NCBI GenBank assembly: GCA_018061865.1
Contig: JAGOTH010000003.1
Coordinates: 1 to 56,664, forward strand
Length of the DNA: 56,664 bases
DNA from: Minisyncoccota bacterium
GTDB lineage: Bacteria; Patescibacteriota; Minisyncoccia; Phycocordibacterales; UBA9973
Direction: 5' to 3'
Numbering within the stretch: the first letter of the stretch is position 1; each line of letters begins with the position of its first letter. A program made the translations under genes and the position numbers. Positions 49,558 to 56,664 of this stretch are shown piece after piece. The notes below the pieces were generated by a model that ran no database searches, had not been told where the DNA came from, and was given only the letters and a program-made list of their open reading frames with translations.

Positions 49558-49560
49558 TTT

Positions 49561-51636
49561 TTATTTAGCGATCCTTTGAACCTTCTGAACACTTCCCCAC
49601 GCTGGATAATCCTTTTCAGTTAATTGAGGGAAAGTAACCAGCAAAAGATCTACATATTCATCATACTTTTCTTTATTTCCTTCTTCCATCGCCACAATCA
49701 TTCCTCTCATATAACTAGTCTTCTGATATGGAGCGATTTCTATTGCTCGGTCTAACATTTCATAAGAGAGTTCCCACTCAGTCACTATTTCATAGACTTG
49801 AGCCAGAACCCAAAGTCCTTGAGGATTATTTGGAGAAACTTCAACAGCTTTGTTCCCCCACTTTTCAGCCTCCATAATAAAAGCACCTCTATCCTGTTGT
49901 GGACTAAAGTAAGCCGCTAGATTGTTTAGAGAAGCCAGAACGGTGAAAGTTCTCTGGTAATAAGGGAATCTCTCTGCCCCTCTTTCGGCGAATCCAATAG
50001 CCCCTTTCAAGTCAGCAACAACAGCAGACTTATCTTGCGCTGTCATATTAACGGAAGCACTTGTGAATTTACTTATCTGATTGAAAACCATTTCAGCAAT
50101 AACCGGATTATCAGTTGAGTCTCCAACAGATATGATTTGCCCGTTGTCATATAAAGAAGCTCTCTCTATTGGATCTTTTGCGGTGGCAATCTTCACATAT
50201 GACTTAGATTTGAAAGCTGGTAAATATGCGAAGAAAATAAAGGCTGTTATAAGAATTGCCCCGAAAATAATTGGTGAAAATGGATGCTCCATCAGTTGAT
50301 AAAACTTTCCGTTCTTTTCATTATCCTTTTCATTGCTCGATATAAAGGAAATAAATCCAAAGGTAATAACAAACAAGATCAGCGGAATCATCGTATCGAA
50401 GATGAAAATGTTTTGAATCAAATAAGAAATTATCAAACCATACAAAAGAGATGCCTCGAGATTGTTTATTCTAAGATTTTTTCTACCTAAATTGATTGAG
50501 TAGAATAATGAGAAAATTAAAAACGCAAAAGCCAGAGCTCCTACAATTCCGAAGTTATAAATAATTTCAATATAAGCATTGTGTGGACGGTCAACGAAGT
50601 ATTCGTTCAAGTATTTTGGTGTAAGAATTATTGGGTCAAAGTTCTTTGTAAACTCCGCAACAAACATTTCATGCCCCTGACCAAACACTGGGTTTTCCTT
50701 AAAACCTTGTATTCCAATATCCCAATAAATAAATCTGTTAGGCCAAGCAGCGTCTGAGAATTTCTGGTTTATTGCGCTCCCTGGGGTAACAAGCTTCAAT
50801 GTTCCAACCAGCACAACAGAGAAAAGAATAACCCCTAGAATAATTCCAGACATTTTTATGGCTTTCTTGCTTGAAAAAGAGGCGTATAAAATAGCTGAGG
50901 ATATCGCTCCGAAAAATAGACCGAGGGCTGCTCCTCTCGCCTCCCCCGCAAGAGACATAACACCGTCTATCGTTCCAGAAAAAATTCCTGGTGTGTTTAT
51001 AAAAATCGGACACAGAACAGATATCAAGAATATTATTCCAGCTATAATGTAACCCTTCTTCTTGCCGAATATCTTTGGCAGAGCAATAAATGAGACAAAC
51101 ATTGGGAAAAGAAGAGATGCTCCAACAAAAGAAGAGTTTCCAAGGGTAAATCCTCCCCCGAAAAAGTTTCCTATGTTTTGATCAAAAAATGTGAAGACTG
51201 CGATAACAGTCATAGACAAGGCAATCCCGAAATAGAGCTTAGCCCAATCTCTTTCAGTTTTAAAGATTGATTTAAGTAAAATAAACAAAACAAACAAAGA
51301 GACATAAAACAAAAGCCCTGTTCCTCTTTCAAAGGCAGACCAGAAAGAGTGCCCGAAATCTAAACCAAATATTGAGGATATAAACATACAGCCGATGAAA
51401 AACAAGAACGAAGCGCCAACCATATCCAGTTTTGGAAGTCTGGCTTTGCCAAGATGAATTGCATATAGGAATAAGAACAACAAAATTATTATTGAACCTT
51501 GAAAAACAGCCGTTTTCGCGCTAAAAAATGGGAAAAAATAATTTGGATTATAAATAAACGGAATAAAAGCAACCAATCCAATAATTGAAGCTTTTAAGAA
51601 ATTTATTAAACCGTACTCTTTTTCTGTTCTTTTCAT
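49561..51636 (-). CDS. O-antigen ligase/polymerase family protein with TPR tail
   Basis: A 691-residue protein with about 12 membrane segments in the first 470 residues, a large exported loop with the ENPVFGQGHEMF and HNAYIEIIYNFGIVG motifs of the Wzy_C/WaaL family, and a C-terminal extracytoplasmic part with TPR-like repeats (NPQGLWVLAQVYE, LSYEMLDRAIEIAP). It would polymerise glycan units or attach them to a surface acceptor. It is the last gene of a three-gene leftward set with a GT4 and another ligase-like gene. Confidence 0.9.
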   Translation of the reverse strand: MKRTEKEYGLINFLKASIIGLVAFIPFIYNPNYFFPFFSAKTAVFQGSIIILLFLFLYAIHLGKARLPKLDMVGASFLFFIGCMFISSIFGLDFGHSFWSAFERGTGLLFYVSLFVLFILLKSIFKTERDWAKLYFGIALSMTVIAVFTFFDQNIGNFFGGGFTLGNSSFVGASLLFPMFVSFIALPKIFGKKKGYIIAGIIFLISVLCPIFINTPGIFSGTIDGVMSLAGEARGAALGLFFGAISSAILYASFSSKKAIKMSGIILGVILFSVVLVGTLKLVTPGSAINQKFSDAAWPNRFIYWDIGIQGFKENPVFGQGHEMFVAEFTKNFDPIILTPKYLNEYFVDRPHNAYIEIIYNFGIVGALAFAFLIFSLFYSINLGRKNLRINNLEASLLYGLIISYLIQNIFIFDTMIPLILFVITFGFISFISSNEKDNEKNGKFYQLMEHPFSPIIFGAILITAFIFFAYLPAFKSKSYVKIATAKDPIERASLYDNGQIISVGDSTDNPVIAEMVFNQISKFTSASVNMTAQDKSAVVADLKGAIGFAERGAERFPYYQRTFTVLASLNNLAAYFSPQQDRGAFIMEAEKWGNKAVEVSPNNPQGLWVLAQVYEIVTEWELSYEMLDRAIEIAPYQKTSYMRGMIVAMEEGNKEKYDEYVDLLLVTFPQLTEKDYPAWGSVQKVQRIAK

Positions 51637-51641
51637 AATTT

Positions 51642-52751
51642 TTATTTTATTAATTCATCATATACTGCAAAAACCTTTTCACACATTACCTCCGAAGAAA
51701 ATTCTTTTGAAACCCTTTCTTTTTCTTTCTCACTGATCTGCAACAAGAAATTTGGATTCTCTATTACTTTTCCGAAAAAGTTTTGCATAATAGACACCTC
51801 TTCTCCTTTTTTCATAAGGACACCCGCACCATCACCGATCGCCTCTTTTATGCCCCCCACGTCGCTGGCGATAACCGGCAAGCCATACGACATAGCCTCA
51901 ATTATAGTCATTGGGAAGCCCTCCCAGCGCGTCGGCAAAGCGAATATATGAGAGGATCTATACAATTCACCAACTCGCTCATTTGGTACATCTCCGAGCA
52001 TTTTAACCTCAATTCCTCCTCCATTTTTATTAAGAAAATCTTCTATTAGAACCCGCTCTTTTCCTGTTCCGATTATTGAAACTTCAAACCTGTTCCAGTC
52101 CTCTTTTCTTAACTGTGAAATAGCTTGGAGTATTTTCACTGGCTCTTTTGGTGGAACAAGGCGCCCAATAAAAAGGATTTTTATTTTTTCATTTATTTTT
52201 GGCAAGAAATAAATAACATTTTCAGGAATGTCTATTCCATTCCAAACAACCTCCAGTTTATTTTTAGAAAAAATAAGTTTTTTCTTTGCTAGATTATAAT
52301 CATTTCTTGAAACTGTAATTATTTTGTCGGTAAAAGGCGTGATGATATTCTCCGCCAAAATAGCAATCACTCTACGGAAAAGTGGCGTTCCTTTTGTAAA
52401 ACTCCAACCATGAGCCGTGAAAACTTTCTTGGCTAAGCAAAAAGAAGCGATTCTTCCAATAAATCCCGCCGCTCCGCTATGCGCATGAACTATGTCTGGC
52501 TTTTCTTTTTTAATAATTTTTCTTAAGAACAAAACTGACAGGAGATGCCGAACGGGATTCCAAGAATTGGCAAAAAACGGATTTTCAATAAATCTAATCC
52601 CAAGACTTTCTGTTTTATCTTTTAGCCATCCGTTTCCTCTGGAAATAACCACCATATCAAAACCCCGACTCTTTCCCTCTTTGAGAAGATAAGCCAAATG
52701 AACCTGCGCCCCTCCAACTTCAGTTTTAGTAATTAAGTAAATTATTTTCAT
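51642..52751 (-). CDS. GT4 family glycosyltransferase
   Basis: A 369-residue GT-B enzyme starting MKIIYLITKTEVGGAQVHLA; HAHSGAAGFIGRIAS gives the conserved H of the first domain; the donor half has ILFIGRLVPPKEPVKIL, IGTGKERVLIE and TRWEGFPMTIIEAMSYGLPV with the EX7E motif. It lies 5 bp from each neighbour, between two ligase/polymerase-like genes. Confidence 0.93.
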   Translation of the reverse strand: MKIIYLITKTEVGGAQVHLAYLLKEGKSRGFDMVVISRGNGWLKDKTESLGIRFIENPFFANSWNPVRHLLSVLFLRKIIKKEKPDIVHAHSGAAGFIGRIASFCLAKKVFTAHGWSFTKGTPLFRRVIAILAENIITPFTDKIITVSRNDYNLAKKKLIFSKNKLEVVWNGIDIPENVIYFLPKINEKIKILFIGRLVPPKEPVKILQAISQLRKEDWNRFEVSIIGTGKERVLIEDFLNKNGGGIEVKMLGDVPNERVGELYRSSHIFALPTRWEGFPMTIIEAMSYGLPVIASDVGGIKEAIGDGAGVLMKKGEEVSIMQNFFGKVIENPNFLLQISEKEKERVSKEFSSEVMCEKVFAVYDELIK

Positions 52752-52756
52752 TTTAT

Positions 52757-54736
52757 TTAGATATTTCCAAATGGGAATATTTCTATACTTGGGAAACTTC
52801 TTATTTGATCTTCAATGTGCTTTTTAACTTTCTGAGGCAATACAACGTTTGGATATTTATTCGCATAAGCATTGGCGTAATCCCAAGAACCTTTTAGGTC
52901 TTTTGAATACAATCTTCCTAGGGCAACGAAGGCTGGAGCAACCGGATGATTTGGAGATTCTAGAACCGCACTTTCGGCAAGTTCAATACTTTCTTTTACA
53001 TTACCCTGTCCCAAAACAAGCTGATATTGCAAAACGTAAGCAAGATTTAGCTTTGCTCTGAAATCAAGAGGATTTTTCTCTATTCTACTTCTAAAGGTTT
53101 CCTCATATAGAGAAAATTCTTTCTTCAAAACTTCTACTTTATTTTTATCCTTAAGAATTTCTGGATTCTCTCTTATATTTTTAATTACTTGGAACATGAC
53201 GAAACGAGCAGAATCGTGAGCGTAAGGCGTAAAAGTGAGTCCCCGAGACATCATCTCGTTTCTTTTTATTCCGTCTTCAAGTTCAAAAGAGGCGAAGAAT
53301 GACTGCTTGTTTGAACTAGTTGGTTTAAATAGAACCACACAGAGAGTTGTTGAAATTACAACCAACACAATCCCGACAATAATTCTCTTGTCTCTATTCA
53401 TCTGAAAATCAAAAGTTGGGATAGATAAAATCTTTTCTTTGTCCACAATTGAAGAAAGTAGCGACAAGGCGCAGAAGATGTAGACAGTTGAAATAAGAAC
53501 ATCAAAAGATGTTTGTAATTCAACAAAGTGAACAAGGAGGAGAAGCGGAATCAAATATTTGTGTCCATCCTCACCGAAAAATCTAATAAATAGATAAGCT
53601 GGTAAAATCAGGAAAACAAAAAGATAAAAAACGAATAAAACTATTCCCCCACCAATAAGAGTATCGAGGACAACATTGTGAACTCTATCAAACCAAATTT
53701 CTCCAACATAATCAGGTTGAGCCAACCTTGCGTCAAAGTATTTCTGATATCCATACTCAAAGTTTTCAATCCCCCAGCCAGTCACAGGCCTTTCTTTTAT
53801 TGCGTCCACCGCCATTTGCCAAACAATCGGTCTAGCTGCAGTAGATTCCGCGTCGTACCACTGTCTTAATTTACTCTGATCATTGAAGAATTGTCCTAGC
53901 AAAATTGCATAGACCGCGAAGAAAAGAGCCATCGCACTTCCCGCAAAAATAAGACGAGTTTTCTTACTTGTTCTAGCGTGAACGAATCTAAGGACCAGAA
54001 CGACAACAACTGACAAAACAAGAACTAGGGCTGAAGTTCTGGCAGAACCAACAAGGTCAAATATATTGGACTCACTGTTTGAAATTAAAACTTCCCAGTT
54101 AAAAAATAGTGGTGATAAAAATATCAAAACAAGAGAAAGTGAATCAAAAATTCTTCTACCAATTCTTCTTTCCTTCCACTCATCTGCTAAGGTATTTAAA
54201 ATAAAGAAGAACATTATGACAAGATATAATCCTGCATAAGAAGAGTTCCCTATCGTGTAAGACTCCGCCCCATAAGCGAAGTATCCCTCCTTTGAAAAAA
54301 GTGAGATGTAGCTTAAGAAAGAAAACACCACTCCTCCAAGAGTCGATAGTCTTCTTACAATTTTCCAACCATCAATATTAATGAAAAATCTTGAGATTAT
54401 ATAGAAACCATAAACCAACGAAAGAAGAGCGAGCCCCTGCATTCTGCTTTGGTTAGACCAAATAGAATGAAGCAAATCTACTCCGAGAAATGCCGTAATC
54501 CAAGAAGCTAGAAAGAATAAACTTATAGATAGATCCACAAGATTAAATCTACTTTCTATCCTCCTTTTTGGGGCATAAAAAATAGACCAGAATCCGACAA
54601 TGAATAATAGTGAGATTATTAATACTGAAAAGGCGATGTATTTGGACGTTGTAGCCGGAAACAGGTAATTCTCAAAAAAGACGAACGGGAAAATACCTAA
54701 GAATATTCCGACAACCCAAGCTATAAATTTCTGCAT
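52757..54736 (-). CDS. O-antigen ligase/polymerase family protein with TPR tail
   Basis: A 659-residue protein with about 12 membrane segments, the exported RPVTGWGIENFEYGYQKYF and DRVHNVVLDTLIGGG motifs of the Wzy_C/WaaL family, and a C-terminal TPR-like part (NPLDFRAKLNLAYVLQ, PVAPAFVALGRLY). It is similar in layout to the other ligase-like protein 1 kb downstream, so the two may be paralogues with different acceptors. A TGCTAAAAT box 7 nt before the ATG predicts a leaderless mRNA for the three-gene set. Confidence 0.9.
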   Translation of the reverse strand: MQKFIAWVVGIFLGIFPFVFFENYLFPATTSKYIAFSVLIISLLFIVGFWSIFYAPKRRIESRFNLVDLSISLFFLASWITAFLGVDLLHSIWSNQSRMQGLALLSLVYGFYIISRFFINIDGWKIVRRLSTLGGVVFSFLSYISLFSKEGYFAYGAESYTIGNSSYAGLYLVIMFFFILNTLADEWKERRIGRRIFDSLSLVLIFLSPLFFNWEVLISNSESNIFDLVGSARTSALVLVLSVVVVLVLRFVHARTSKKTRLIFAGSAMALFFAVYAILLGQFFNDQSKLRQWYDAESTAARPIVWQMAVDAIKERPVTGWGIENFEYGYQKYFDARLAQPDYVGEIWFDRVHNVVLDTLIGGGIVLFVFYLFVFLILPAYLFIRFFGEDGHKYLIPLLLLVHFVELQTSFDVLISTVYIFCALSLLSSIVDKEKILSIPTFDFQMNRDKRIIVGIVLVVISTTLCVVLFKPTSSNKQSFFASFELEDGIKRNEMMSRGLTFTPYAHDSARFVMFQVIKNIRENPEILKDKNKVEVLKKEFSLYEETFRSRIEKNPLDFRAKLNLAYVLQYQLVLGQGNVKESIELAESAVLESPNHPVAPAFVALGRLYSKDLKGSWDYANAYANKYPNVVLPQKVKKHIEDQIRSFPSIEIFPFGNI

Positions 54737-54743
54737 AAGAGCT

Positions 54744-54752
54744 ATTTTAGCA
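54744..54752 (-). promoter_or_regulatory. TGCTAAAAT, leaderless promoter
   Basis: Minus strand, 7 nt before the ATG at 54736. TTTTGCTAAAATAGCTCTT is nearly the same as the sequence before the PhyH-like gene. Confidence 0.65.
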
Positions 54753-54798
54753 AAATCTGACCTTTTAATAAACCCCTCAAAAATAAACCGGAAATAAG

Positions 54799-54826
54799 AA
54801 AAACCCCCGATTTCTCGGGGGTTTTT
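54799..54826 (-). terminator. Terminator after the surface-protein gene
   Basis: AAAAACCCCCGA (54799-54810) and TCGGGGGTTTTT (54815-54826) form a perfect 12-bp stem. Confidence 0.9.
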
Positions 54827-54862
54827 CCGTAGCCATAATACAGCTATCTCAATATAAACTTA

Positions 54863-56664
54863 TTAGTTTATTGAGATGTAATCAGTCTTGAAGTCATCAA
54901 GATTGAATGTGTAGCTGTTATATGTTCCTGCAGAGTCAGTAGTGTTCCATCGAATATTACTCAATGTAGCTCTATAGAGACCTGCTCCAAGTGAACCACT
55001 GTTAGCAACAGAGATTGTTAGAGTTATAGTCTCTCCTGTTTCGTCTACGCGAACTTCAAAGTTTCCATTTCCAGATAAATCACTTTCAGTGCTTGTAACA
55101 ACCGCTGATACAGCTGAGCCGTATTGAGCAACTGATAGTTCTGTTCCAGCTTTGTCAATTGTGAAATCAACAGCAACTGTTCCAGCGTTTGAAGCAACAT
55201 CAGGAATGTATACATCTTCGGCAAATGCTTCAACGTCAAATTTAACTATAAATGTAGCAATGTCATCGTTTGCACCTGTTCCTGTTGTTACAGTCTCAGA
55301 AGCAGACACCAATGTAACCATGATTCCTGAAGAGTAGGCAGTCATAACTTCTCCAACAACTGTTCCTGTTTTATCTCCAGATTCAAGTTCTTCTCCGTCT
55401 TGATCTTCAACGTCAATGTTTCCTCTTTGAGTAACACCGATTTGAGCTGAAACTGTTGTTCCTTCAGCAAATAGAGTTGCGTCTATTTCGTTAAAGTCAG
55501 CAGTAACAGTGAATTCAACTGTGTCTCCTTCGTCAACTGTTAGATCAAGATTGTCGAATGTAATTGTAGATGAACTTGCAGCTGCAGTTGTAACTGTTTC
55601 TGTATATTCTTCACCATCAATTTCTAGAGTAACACTGTTGATAACACCATCAAGATCAGCTTCACTTGATTCGAAGTAAACTGGGATTGAATCAAATACT
55701 AGATCTGATCCATCAGCCTCAATTTCTCCAATAACAAGAACTTTACCATCAGTGTTGCTTGTTTCATCAACTTCAATAACTCCTGATTCTGGTGAATCAT
55801 CAGAAACTGAAAGACTCATTTCAACATCGTTTGCTTCTGCAAATGACGCAAAATCAAAGTGTGAATCCAAAATTCCTAGGTCTCCTGTTGTTGCATCTGT
55901 AAATACTTGACCTGTTTGGTCTCTGTATCTAATCTCTTCGATAGAAGCAACCCAGTCATCTGTTCCAATCTCTCCTGAGTCAAGATTGTCAACAGCAGTA
56001 ACTGTAATTGTTAGATCTTCGTCTGAATCAGCATCAATGATTGCTGAAGATTCAAGAGTTATAGTCTTTGACCAAACTCCATCATCTTCGTTCATATCAT
56101 CAACATCAACTGAGGCAACCTCATCGTCTCCAAACATAACAGAAATTGATTCTGCGTATTCATCAAAATCTTCGTCTGTTGTAGGAGCGTTATAGTTTTC
56201 GAATGAAACTTTAACAGCTGTTAGTTGGATGTCTGAATCTTCAGAAGCTCCGATGTTTGCACCGACAACTTCTACGTTTTCATCACCTTGTCCAACTTCT
56301 TCACCTGAAAGGCTTCCAAGTTCGTCAACTGATTCGATTGAACCAGCGTCTCCGTTAATTACGAAGCTTCCAGTTGAACCAGTTCCAGTTGCTGTACATG
56401 TGTAACCTGCTGGGCAAGTTGCTGTACCTCCTGTAACCATTCCACCTTGAACTGCTTCAAGTTTTTCTTTTGTCTTTGTTCCAACTAGACCGTCGGCTGT
56501 TAGACCTTGTGCCATTTGGAAATTCATAACTGCTGTATTTGTCTTAGAACCGAATGCTCCATCAGCTGTAAGACCAGCTGCTGAATATGTGTTTAGAACT
56601 GTTTGCAAGTTTGTAACGTACATTCCGCTTGATCCAACTTTTAGAGTTGTAGTTCCAAAAGTTA
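54863..56664 (-). CDS. S-layer-like surface protein, 5' end outside the window
   Basis: The reading frame is open to the right edge of the window, so an internal Met (56623) is not the true start. Visible parts, from the N terminus, are a peptidoglycan-binding_1 domain (LTADGAFGSKTNTAVMNFQ and LTADGLVGTKTKEKL), a Cys-containing linker (TCPAGYTCTAT), then about 480 residues of acidic, Thr/Ser/Val-rich beta domains with Asp-rich loops that look calcium-binding (DADSDEDL, VDDMNEDDG). There is no C-terminal membrane anchor. It is almost certainly secreted and bound to the wall, and its composition suits an S-layer or major surface protein of CPR bacteria. Very few Lys and Arg occur after the linker. 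Confidence 0.75.
   Translation of the reverse strand, partial: TFGTTTLKVGSSGMYVTNLQTVLNTYSAAGLTADGAFGSKTNTAVMNFQMAQGLTADGLVGTKTKEKLEAVQGGMVTGGTATCPAGYTCTATGTGSTGSFVINGDAGSIESVDELGSLSGEEVGQGDENVEVVGANIGASEDSDIQLTAVKVSFENYNAPTTDEDFDEYAESISVMFGDDEVASVDVDDMNEDDGVWSKTITLESSAIIDADSDEDLTITVTAVDNLDSGEIGTDDWVASIEEIRYRDQTGQVFTDATTGDLGILDSHFDFASFAEANDVEMSLSVSDDSPESGVIEVDETSNTDGKVLVIGEIEADGSDLVFDSIPVYFESSEADLDGVINSVTLEIDGEEYTETVTTAAASSSTITFDNLDLTVDEGDTVEFTVTADFNEIDATLFAEGTTVSAQIGVTQRGNIDVEDQDGEELESGDKTGTVVGEVMTAYSSGIMVTLVSASETVTTGTGANDDIATFIVKFDVEAFAEDVYIPDVASNAGTVAVDFTIDKAGTELSVAQYGSAVSAVVTSTESDLSGNGNFEVRVDETGETITLTISVANSGSLGAGLYRATLSNIRWNTTDSAGTYNSYTFNLDDFKTDYISIN

Overview
The window looks like chromosomal DNA of a Candidate Phyla Radiation (Patescibacteria, most likely Parcubacteria-like) bacterium. 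This is inferred from the AT-rich, tightly packed genes, the combination of HtpX, LemA, RodA, SecDF and UppP with very many small anchored or secreted proteins of no recognised family, a peptidoglycan-binding-domain surface protein, and a 23S rRNA gene interrupted by introns and not linked to 16S. TGA is used as a stop, so the code appears to be the standard bacterial one. No phage, insertion sequence or CRISPR array was seen.

Layout. 1-2.3 kb: one unrecognised protein and two tRNA-Ser genes, one with the unusual anticodon ACU. 2.2-8 kb: a leftward set of envelope and stress genes (sulfotransferase, htpX, three anchored proteins, a Nudix hydrolase, two small proteins, lemA). 8-14 kb: mixed-strand genes, each with a recognisable promoter (a membrane protein, a GT4 glycosyltransferase, a sugar-nucleotide epimerase, an APH-like kinase, an inositol-monophosphatase-family enzyme and a GT-A-like protein). 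14.1-21.9 kb: a leftward block with an M6-like metalloprotease, an anchored Cys-rich protein, rodA, a PAP2 phosphatase, uppP, secD and secF, covering lipid-carrier recycling, cell elongation and export. 21.9-26.3 kb: a 23S-5S rRNA operon with its own promoter, two apparent group I introns (sites equivalent to E. coli 23S 1931 and 2593), extra helix expansions and a terminator-like hairpin in the leader. 26.4-29.7 kb: a small secreted protein, an MscS-like membrane protein, a winged-helix regulator, a structured non-coding segment between two terminators, and rplL and rplJ with an L10-type leader. 29.7-54.7 kb: a large surface-glycan locus. 54.8 kb to the end: the C-terminal part of an acidic, S-layer-like surface protein that runs off the window.

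How the genes fit together. The glycan locus has a polyprenyl-phosphate sugar transferase to start chains, six GT4 enzymes (a seventh lies at 9.2 kb), one GT2 enzyme and one TagF/sialyltransferase-like GT-B enzyme, several SAM methyltransferases, an O-acetyltransferase-like protein, a sulfotransferase, a PhyH oxygenase, a polysaccharide deacetylase, a Wzx-like flippase and two O-antigen-ligase/polymerase-like proteins with TPR tails. NeuB and NeuA predict a CMP-activated nonulosonic (sialic-acid-like) sugar. UppP and PAP2 would recycle the lipid carrier.

Gene expression. A recurring arrangement is an extended -10 box (TGnTAAAAT or TATAAT) only 6-7 nt before the start codon, which implies leaderless mRNAs. 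A second class has the -10 about 14-19 nt before the start and no Shine-Dalgarno sequence. These signals fix several start codons downstream of the longest open frame.
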